From Takakia lepidozioides (taxonomy: Eukaryota > Streptophyta > Takakiopsida > Takakiales > Takakiaceae), in NCBI GenBank assembly GCA_030704615.1, contig CM060732.1, forward strand, positions 57,703,053 through 57,767,052: a stretch of 64,000 nt of DNA. The letters are read 5' to 3'. The notes below the pieces were generated by a model, which saw only the letters and a program-made list of their open reading frames with translations, was not told the DNA's origin and made no database searches. Each line of letters starts with the position of its first letter. Position 1 is the stretch's first letter. Below are positions 22,019 through 32,774 of the stretch, one piece after another. The position numbers and the translations under genes are program-made.

Positions 22019-25000
22019 ATGGAAACTGCCAGCCCTCAGGAACTGGGGGAGGAAGCTGCTGGGGTCAGTGGTGGCAGATCTGGATCTGCCATTGAAGAGC
22101 CTGGAGTGGAAGGAGAGAAGCCCGAAGGTGATGATGCAGCAGGTGCTCTAGCAGAGGAAGAAATGTTGGGAAGGAAAGGAAAAGGCGATTGTGGGGAGGA
22201 AGCTGCTGGGGTTAGTGGTGGCAGATCTGGATCTGTCATTGAAGAGCCTGGAGTGGAAGGAGAGAAGCCCGAATGTGATGATGCAGCAGGTGCTCTAGCA
22301 GAGGAAGAAATGTTGGGAAGAAAAGGAAAAGGCGATTGTAACCAGGGTGGGACTACTCTATCGGAGGACTCTGCTTTGTCTCGGGACATTTCAGGGTGCA
22401 TTTCTGTGGGAGTAGAAGACGAGATGGAAAACCATCAAGCTGGTCTTAAGAATGAGGGAGAGACATCGTCTGGAAATGGTGACAGAAGTTGTGGTGATGG
22501 GTCCAGTGGAGAAAGGCATTCTGAGGTCAGCAATGGCCAGGGGACTACTAGGAGCGAAGGGAAGGTACAAGAGTGGGGAATTGGTGCAAGGAGTCAGTGT
22601 GCAGATGTGAGAGAGGAAGTCACTCTTTTGTGTGAACCGGATAGTAATAGAACCCTCGCTGAGGACATGACGACAGCATTGCCTGGAAACAACACTAACA
22701 TTAAGACCCAGAAAGACTTAGATGCATGCTCAGGAGATGGTGACATTATGGACAAATCTGAGCGGAAAAGTGTTTTGACAGAGGAGGAGGCTTCTGCTCC
22801 GCAAGAAAACGATGTGACCAAAGGATGGCAAACAATTCACCAACATAGTACAAGCCCTTGTGAGATAGAAAAAGTCATTCAATCAGAGCCTGCAATTGAA
22901 AGCCATGAGAGGACAGACCCGATGAAGCAGATATCAGAGATTTTGCCACTTGATGTATATGCAACCAATGGTACCACAGGAACCTCTACCAGAGTTGCTG
23001 AGAATGCAGAAGCCAAGGTGACCAAACAGTCTGAGCCAATATCAGGAGCTGTGAAAGCTCAGGTTTCTGAGCTCATTCAGGAGGATCCAAATTCTGGTTT
23101 GTTGGATGAGTCCAGTGTGAGTCTTGGAGAGGCGAAGTCATGCGGGGATGAGTGCGATGGGGACATCGACAGGGTCTTTTCTCATTTGAAGTTAAAAGTA
23201 AGTAGCATATTATCATCTTAATGCTTTGGTGACATTTATTCTTTGTGGTGTGCATTGTATGCTTTTGCAGATTTATCTGGCGGCCACATGCATTTCCATT
23301 GTTGGGTTTCGGCCTAAATGGTGTCCCTATCTAACCCCCTACAAATTAGTGATTTCTTGGGGAGACGTGCTTGAGTTCTGTGTATTTCAGGAGTAATGAA
23401 ATTCGTGACAAATGGAATTGCTGGCAACCTCTTGAAATCAAGTACTTATGCCAAAGCGTATTTGTTGCACTGCAGACGGACTCTACTGCTAGCAGTGATG
23501 AGGAGAGCTTTCAAGACGTCAGTGGGATTGAGAGGGATGCTTCTAGCAGTCTAGATAGTACAGCTAATACCAACACCCCCCGGCCACCTGCTAGTTGTGA
23601 TATTTCCAGTACTGTGGATCATCAAGCATTTGGTGAAGAAGCGCACAGTAGTAGTGGTGAGGACTGTGTGAGCAGTAAGGCCCGGCCCATCCCTCACCCT
23701 AAAGAGCGACCGAAAAACCGTATAGACCTCCACCATCAGTTTGTGCGAGAAATTGTAAGCATTTGTGCTTTAGTCTTCTGGTTTGGGGTAAATTTGTATT
23801 TGGTTTGTGGTCTTGACATTCCTGACAGCAACCAAGGGTCTCTTCCTCACTTTTCTTTCTCTGCTGTTCCCCTCATCCATCATTGGTGAACCTGCTTTGG
23901 GCCTGTTTGAAGAGAATGGGGTTGCTGCTCAGAATCTAGCTCTTCATAAGGTGTTGGTGTGATTACTTATTAACCTGTATAGTCATTTCAATTGGAAAAT
24001 TTGGTGAAAAAGTCTCTCTATTTCATGGTGGCAGGTCAAGATTCAGCAAGACAGAGATCAATATGAGAAGCAATGGCAGGCTGCCCAGCAGGGGGCTTCT
24101 ACTGGTAGTGGGGGTGTAACCCTCCAGAGTGCAAGTCCGGTTCAAATCCAGGTACAGACAGTTCTATACTGCGGAGTGTGGAGGGATTTGGGTTATGTGG
24201 AGTGTTGTTACCTTGGGCAGGGCTGTTAGAAGAATGCACACATTAGATGTTGTTTGCCGTAGCCTCGTGGCCGTAGACCCCGTGGACAGTTTGGGTGGAA
24301 CTGTGGGGAAAGAGAGCTTGTGGCCACCGTGCCCAGTTTGGGCGGAACAGCCAGAGAGAGAGATGAGTACTGTCTTCAGATTGCCCACACAACGGGCAAT
24401 TGCACTCTCCCTTTCCTCTCTGCTTCTGTTTGCTGTTCAAAGGTAGGCTTCCTGCCCTGAGTTTAAATTTCAGTCTAGTGCCGAGAGTGGGTAGACCCTT
24501 GAGGTCATCCAAGATGTCCTCCCCCATGTCACTGACTGGAAACAAGTTCAGGGAAGTTTTCTGCCTAACTTCATTTTCATCAGACAATCTCATGGCAACA
24601 GACATGGCTGAGGACACTACAGCCTCTAAGTCAGATTTATCCAGCAGGGTCAAGACTTGCGGTTCCAGGTCCAGGTCCTTGAGAATCTCTTCTACTCTCT
24701 TCTGCCAGGACTTAGCCTGTTTGACAGGGCGGTCCTGTTTCCAAGATAGTCGATTAACTTAGGATATCTGGTGTTGGACATAAGTTGCAGCTGACCCCAC
24801 CATCTGACCTTGAATTCATCTCGTCGGGAGCTTAAGGACGGAATGCCAAACTCACCCCGAACAGCCACATTGGTAGTTTTGGAGCATGCCGACATACACT
24901 CCTTAAGCACCCCCACTTGAATGGATTCTAGAGACCAGCTTGGTTGGAGTTATCAACCCATATTGCAGATCCGTACTCCAAGGCAGGTCTAATAACGCGA

Positions 25001-28000
25001 CAAAGCATGGTTTTCTTAACCTCAGAGTTGACCCCTCTGCAGTGGAAAAATTTCGTGAGCCCCAGAGCTTTGCCCTTGCCAGTTTGAACAACTTTCCGGA
25101 TATGTGCATCCCAATTACAATTGGAGGAGAACTCAACGCCCAGGTAAGTGTAGGAAGGGAGGACCGGGATCTCTTGGCTACTCCACGGCCACTTAAGATC
25201 ACTTCCTCCCTCTCCTCTGTCGTTGAATGCTACCACTGCACATTTGCTGACATTAGCCTCTAGCCCCCAAAGATCAAAGTATCTCTTCGCGCAATCAATC
25301 AACTCCTGGAGATTGGTTGGAGTCTCCCCTATGCCTGCGAAGTCATCCGCAAACATAAGGGCTGGTATGGTGGTATCACCCACCCTTAACCCAAATCCCT
25401 CACTTTCCACATCCTCGAGGAGTTGATTGATGAAAACATTGAAGAGCAGAGGGGAGAGATTGTACTCATAAGACTTTGTTTGCCGTAGCCTTGTGGCCAT
25501 TGACCCCGCGCCCAGTTTGAGCGGGAACAAAAGGGACAGAACCTACCTCTGTTAGGGGCTGACATTGGTAGTAAGACTTACCTCCATATATAGAATTAAT
25601 CCGGGTTTTCCAGATATCCTCTATAAATCCCTTCACACAAGCATCAATCTGTTGTGTGTGATTTGCCCAAAAACTAGGCCTCAGGAGGGCCTGGGCTTTT
25701 GGCTCAGCCTCGAGACTTTCAAAGTTGGTAAACAGGGGTACAGGCACAATTCCCTTGATAGATTTGAAGAGAGCGTCTCTTCGCTGAGAGAACCCCGGAC
25801 AGTGTATCAGAAAATGAATACTGTCTTCAGATTGCCCACACAACGGGCAATTGCACTCTCCCGTTCCTCTCTGCTTCTGTTTGCTGTTCAAAGGTAGGCT
25901 TCCTGCCCTGAGTTTAAATTTCAGTCTAGTGCCGAGAGTGGGTAGACCCTTGAGGTCATCCAAGATGTCCTCCCCCATGTCACAGACTGGAAACAAGTTC
26001 AGGGAAGTTTTCTGCCTAACTTCATTTTCATCAGACAATCTCATGGCAACAGACATGGCTGAGGACACTACAGCCTCTAAGTCAGATTTATCCAGCAGGA
26101 TCAAGACTTGCGGATCCAGGTCCAGGTCCTTGAGGATCTCTTCTACTCTCTTCTGCCAGGACTTAGCCTGTTTGACAGGGCGGTCCTGTTTCCAAGATAT
26201 ACAGTCGATTAACTTAGGATATCTGGTGTTGGACATATGTTGCAGCTGACCCCACCATCTGACCTTGAATTCATCTCGTCGGGAGCTTAAGGACGGAATG
26301 CCAAACTCACCCCGAACAGCCACATTGGCTGTTTTGGAGCATGCCGACATACACTCCTTAAGCACCCCCACTTGAATGGATTCTAGAGACTTAGCCTGGT
26401 TGAAGTTATCAACCCATATTGCAGATCCGTACTCCAAGGCAGGTCTAATAACGCGACAAAGCATGGTTTTCTTAACCTCAGAGTTGACCCCTCTGCAGTG
26501 GAAAAATTTCGTGAGCCCCAGAGCTTTGCCCTTGCCAGTTTGAACAACTTTCCGGATATGTGCATCCCAATTACAATTGGAGGAGAACTCAACGCCCAGG
26601 TAAGTGTAGGAAGGGAGGACCGGGATCTCTTGGCTACTCCACGGCCACTTAAGATCACTTCCTCCCTCTCCTCTGTCGTTGAATGCTACCACTGCACATT
26701 TGCTGACATTAGCCTCTAGCCCCCAAAGATCAAAGTATCTCTTCGCGCAATCAATCAACTCCTGGAGATTGGTTGGAGTCTCCCCTATGCCTGCGAAGTC
26801 ATCCGCAAACATAAGGGCTGGTATGGTGGTATCACCCACCCTTAACCCAAATCCCTCACTTTCCACATCCTCGAGGAGTTGATTGATGAAAACATTGAAG
26901 AGCAGAGGGGAGAGAGTACATCCTTGAGCTACACCTTGGTCTATGTCAAAGAAGTTGGACTTCTGTCCGTTAACAGTGACACAGCTTTTGGTGTGAGCAT
27001 ACAAGTTGTGGACAACTCTCCACATCTTTCCCTTGATCCCACAAGACCAGAGGCGGAACCATAGGCCATCTCTCCACACTGTGTCATAAGCCTTTTTGAC
27101 ATCCAGGAAAAAGACATAAGTGGGTTTCCCTTCTTTTTTCCTTCCTGGATAATCTGGCTTAGAGTGAAGATATGATCCACACAGCCCCTGTTTCGCCGAA
27201 AGCCAGCTTGGCCTTCGTGGAAACAACCTCTAGACTCCAGATCAACCTCGAGACGAGTACTTATAACTCTGCAGAATGTCTTGCCAACAGCATTGAGGAG
27301 CGTGATGCCACGGTAGTTCCCCGGTTCTTCTCTGTCACCCTTCTTGTATAGATTGACAATGACCCCCTGTCGCCAGCGAAAGGGGATCATTTCAGTCTTC
27401 CAGATAAGGTTAAAGAGGAGAACTAGGGCCTCTATCATGGGATCGCCACCGTGCTTGATAAGCTCGTTGACAATACCATCAGGTCCACCAGCTTTATATC
27501 CATTTAAATGTTCAATTGCTTCCACAATCTCAGAAGAACTAATGGGAGCATTATAAGCCATTGAAATATACTCCAGTTCATCAGGGCTGTTTTGAATCAT
27601 AGGAACAGTTTTTCCAACTGTGTCCCTCCATTCAGCAGAAGACCCCTCACTGTTAGACCTAGAAGTTCTGCCAAGGATACTGTAGTGAGTTTCAAAGGTT
27701 TTGACAATGTCAACCGATGAAGTCACCACTGCACCTTTAGTAGTCTTCAACGCTTGTACTTGCTGACCGTTTTTCGGATTGTACAAACGCTGAAGGGCCA
27801 ACCAGAATTTCTTGTCATTACCACCATGGCAGTTTGAGTTTATTTCACTGTATAACTTGTCCCAGTATAATTTCTTCTGAGACCTAACAAGCTGATTGAT
27901 ATCTTTACGGAGCTGGTAGTACCTCGTCCACAATTCTCTGTTGGTTTCCAAATTGCAGCACTCTTTATAGAGGGCTCGTCTCTCAGCTATCTTGAGTTTA

Positions 28001-29905
28001 ATCTCATTAGTCCACCAAATAACTGCTCTACCGCAGACAATTAGTTTCCTCCCAATGATCTTGTCAGCCACGGAGGAAACGAAACTCTCCCAAGAGTCCA
28101 CTGCTCTTTCGTCTTCATTTCTTGCGTTAACAGAGCGTGACTGAAGTTCTTGGAGCGATTGGACAAAATGAGGGAGAGCCTCTTGCAAGGCCTGGACGTA
28201 CTCAGCCTTGACCTCCTCATTGTGGAATTTTTCTATGCGCCACTTCCGAATCGAACGTTTCACAGATCTCTTGGTGGTGGGAAAACACTTTTTGATCTCA
28301 GTCCAAACCAGGAAGTGGTCAGAGGTACCAATATCAGTTCTGTCGATCAACACATTGGCACACTGGGGGAACAAAATTTTGTCCATTATGATATAGTCCA
28401 CAATGGAATGTTCCCCAGTTTGGGATTTCTCACGAGTCCACTGCACTTGGTCACCTCTTGTCCTGTTATTCAAGGTCAAAAGCTGAAGCTCTTCTAGACA
28501 GTTAATTAACCGTCTGCCATTAGAATTCAGCTCGTCCTCACCAAAAGGTCCAATGATATCGTCCTGATGGATCCCTTTGCCCACCCGGGCATTGAAGTCC
28601 CCAATAGTACCACCTGACCTTTGGCAAGGAACGAAGCACAGTCCAGCTTTACATCTTCGAAGGCCTTGTCTGCGTCAGCACTAAGGGTCCCCTCTGTGGG
28701 CATGTAAACACAACCAACAAAGAGGTCCTTTGTACTCATGCCGCCCTTCAAATTCAGTTTTAGCCAGATACTATGCTCGTACCTCAAACCCTTGTTGATA
28801 ATTTCACAATTGTCAAACAAGAAATCACGGACAAAGAATCCGACCCCTTTTTGACCGCGTTTGGCAGAGGCTACCTTGAGAGTACACATCTTACCTGCCC
28901 ATTTATAACCAATGACATCTCCAACCAGTTTATCCGACGTTTCCCATGTTTCTTGCCCAGCACAGATATGAATATCATTAGTCCGAAGAACTTGTCCCAC
29001 TTCAAGTTGTTTCCTTTGGTTGGTCAACCCTGAGAAGTTGAAAGTGGCCAGCCGCAAGCCAGCCCTTTGCGTGTGAATTGTTTGTCGTCTAGGTAGCTTG
29101 TGATTGCTCCTGGACGGCCAACCGTTCTGCAAAGGGGGGACAGTTACCCCATGTGTAGATTTTGCTCGTCTTGTGTAAACTTTGAGAATTGGTAAACCAT
29201 TCAGGGTACCAAATCTTTCAGTTACACGACGCACAGGCTCCGCACACATAGGGGCAGATTGTCCGTCAGACTGCTTGGGGACAATTACCCCGTGTATAGA
29301 TTTTGCTCGTCTTGTGTAGACTTTGAGGATTGGTAAACCATTTAGAGTACCAAATCCTTCAGGCTCTGCACACTTAGAGACAGATTGTCCATCTGACGGC
29401 TTGGGGACAATTACCCCGTGTATAGAATTTGTTCGTCTTGTGTAAACCTTGAGGATTGGTAAACCATTCAGAGTACCAAATCCTTCAGATTCAGGACGTT
29501 CAGGTTCCGTACAGTTAGGGGCATCTTGTCCTTCTGGCTGTTTGGATTCAACCTCATCCAGAGCGTCAAACCGATTAGAAACTCTCAAGTTGAAGTTGTT
29601 GCCCTTGGTTGTCTTCCTAGAGCGCCCCATTGAATCACCAATGTCTAAGACCGCTCTCCAGCCAGTCAAGGGACGAACTTCTTTGAGATTGAATTGATGC
29701 GGGACTCTATTAGAAGCACTTTTGGTCATTGCAACCTTCAACGTACCCCTGTTATCAAGTCTCGAGATGGTACCATTAGCCATGAAATCCAAGCCTGAGC
29801 TAGAGCATGTAGTTTTAAAGGACACATCGTCCATCCTGGGATTCACCCCAAAAACTACACATGAAGCCCTAGATTTGGCATAAGTAACCAATTCCCAGGG
29901 ATCAC

Positions 29906-29946
<41 letters not shown>

Positions 29947-30843
29947 ATACTCACAAGACGTTGTTTGCCATAGCCTTGTGGCCATTGACCCTGTGCCCAG
30001 TTTGAATGGAACCCATAGCAACAGAAACTACCTTGTCAGGGGACGCTGGTAGTATGACTTACCTTGAAACATACAATTGATCTGACTTTTCCAGATATCC
30101 TCTAGAAATCCCTTCACACAAACATCAATCTGCCGTGTGTGAATAACTAGACCCCAAAAGGGTCTGGGTTTTTGGCTCCGCCTCGAGATTTTCAAAGCTG
30201 GTAAACAGAGGTACAGGAACAAATCCCTTGATGGATTTGAAGAGGGCGTCTCTCTGGTGAGAGTACCCAGGACAATGAATCAGAAAGAGAGAGGGAGAGG
30301 GAGAGAGAGTGTGTGTGTGTTTGTGTGACTTTAAATATAATAGTGAACACATGCAAGGAAGACGATGTACTCATAAGACGACGTTTGACATAACCTTGTG
30401 GCCATTGACCCCGCGCTCAGTTCGAGCGGAACACAAAGGGACAGAAACTACCTTTGTCAGGGGCTAACGCTTGACACATTCACACATTCAAGGAAGAGAG
30501 AGAATGTACTCATAAGACGTTGTTTGCTGTAGCCTTGTGGCATTGACCCCGTGGCCAGTTTGAGCGGAACACAAGGGACAGAAACTACCTTGTCAGGGGC
30601 TGACGCTGGTAGTATGACTTACCTTGGAACAGACAATTGATCCCAGTTTTCCAGATATCCTCTAGAAATCCCTTTACAAGCATCAATCTGCTGTGTGTGA
30701 TTGCACAATGACTACGCCCCAAAAGGGCCTGGGCTTTTGGCTCAGCCGCGAAGAGGAAGAGAGAGAGAGAGAGAATGTACTCATAAGACGTTGTTTGCCG
30801 TAGCCTTGTGGCCATTGACCCCGCGCCCAGTTTGAGTGGGAGG

Positions 30844-30933
<90 letters not shown>

Positions 30934-32743
30934 CTCATAAGACGTTGTTTGAGAACCGGGGCGCACAGGGATAAAAACAGGTTCAGGTTTTTGAACCCTT
31001 GGTGGGCCTTGGCAACATGGCATAACACTAGAGAGCTGGTGGGCCCAGGGCAAAACTTCTTTAATGCTCTCAAGCTCCTTAGATCCTATCCTGGGTTCAA
31101 TGCTTGAAGGCCATGAGATTCTATGTTCAATGCTTCAGCGCCATGACCTTGTGTTCAATCTCCAGCTCCATGATTGATATCCTGGCTAAGTTCATTAATA
31201 AAATGTTTGAAGATGCCAATACTTGCCAGGTAGCTGAATAGTACTTTCAACCCATAAAATTTTACCCATTTTCTTCTACCAGTTTATTTAGAGTATTTTT
31301 GTTTGTTTTTTTGTGTTAGTGAAAACTAACAAAATCGTTGGATTTTAGTTCAAATATGTGAATACACTGCTATTTAATCTACCGGACTGATAAAATACTT
31401 TAAATCTAATTAAATTAAACAAATATATTTTTAAAATAGGTTGGAACCTAACCGGAACCGATGGTTTTTATCAGCAACTAACCGGTAACCAGAACCGCCC
31501 CCATGTTTAAAAGTTGGCTCCGGAACCGGACCGGAACCGTCTCTTGAAATAATTGTGGAACCGGAACCGAAGGTTCCTTCACAAATGCAAGAACCACCCA
31601 ACATTGGATAGAACCTACCTCTGTCAGGGGCTGACGTTGGTAGTAAGACTTACCTTCATATATAGAATTAATCCTGGTTTTCCAGATATCCTCTAGAAAT
31701 CCCTTCACACAAGCATCAATCTGTTGTGTGTGATTTGCCCAAAAACTAGGCCTCAGGAGGGCCTGGGCTTTTGCTCAGCCTCGAGACTTTCAAAGTTGGT
31801 AAACAGGGGTACATGCACAATTCCCTTGATAGATTTGAAGAGAGCGTCTCTTCGCTGAGAGAACCCCGGACAGTGTATCAGAAAATGAATACTGTCTTCA
31901 GATTGCCCACACAACGGGCAATTGCACTCTCCCTTTCCTCTCTGCTTCTGTTTGCTGTTCAAAGGTAGGCTTCCTGCCCTGAGTTTAAATTTCAGTCTAG
32001 TGCCGAGAGTGGGTAGACCCTTGAGGTCATCCAAGATGTCCTCCCCCATGTCACTGACTGGAAACAAGTTCAGGGAAGTTTTCTGCCTAACTTCATTTTC
32101 ATCAGACAATCTCATGGCAACAGACATGGCTGAGGACACGACAGCCTCTAAGTCAGATTTATCCAGCAGGGTCAAGACTTGCGGATCCAGGTTCAGGTCC
32201 TTGAGGATCTCTTCTACTCTCTTCTGCCAGGACTTAGCCTGTTTGACAGGGCGGTCCTGTTTCCAAGATATATAGTCGATTAACTTAGGATATCTGGTGT
32301 TGGACATAAGTTGCAGCTGACCCCACCATCTGACCTTGAATTCATCTCGTCGGGAGCTTAAGGACGGAATGCCAAACTCACCCCGAACAGCCACATTGGT
32401 AGTTTTGGAGCATGCCGACATACACTCCTTAAGCACCCCCACTTGAATGGATTCTAGAGACCAGCTTGGTTGGAGTTATCAACCCATATTGCAGATCCGT
32501 ACTCCAAGGCAGGTCTAATAACGCGACAAAGCATGGTTTTCTTAACCTCAGAGTTGACCCCTCTGCAGTGGAAAAATTTCGTGAGCCCCAGAGCTTTGCC
32601 CTTGCCAGTTTGAACAAATTTCCGGATATGTGCATCCCAATTACAATTGGAGGAGAACTCAATGCCCAGGTAAGTGTAGGAAGGGAGGACCGGGATCTCT
32701 TGGCTACTCCACGGCCACTTAAGATCACTTCCTCCCTTTCCTC

Positions 32744-32774
<31 letters not shown>

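Larger units (their letters stand above)
25461..29907 (-). mobile_element. LINE copy B, near full length, 4.4 kb
   Basis: This is the most complete member of the antisense LINE family. Read leftward: an N-terminal region with three tandem repeats; an apurinic-type endonuclease (LRLATFNFSGLTNQRKQ, QETWE, FNARVGK, SIVDYI...TSDHFLVW); a reverse transcriptase (GPDGIVNELIKHGG, YKKGDREEPGNYRGITLLN, VAQGCTLSPLLFNVFINQLL, FADDFAG); and a C-terminal CxCPLC...H...C finger. Two single-base frame breaks (near 28590 and near 27130) disrupt it. The 3' end is TCTTATGAGTACA and the 5' end abuts (AG)n. Layout and motifs place it with L1-like non-LTR retrotransposons. Confidence 0.9.

Noticed and set aside
24400-26900. 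Plus-strand frames across the LINE copies
   Set aside because: The same frames recur wherever the LINE reverse transcriptase occurs and are complements of it, so they are not separate genes.
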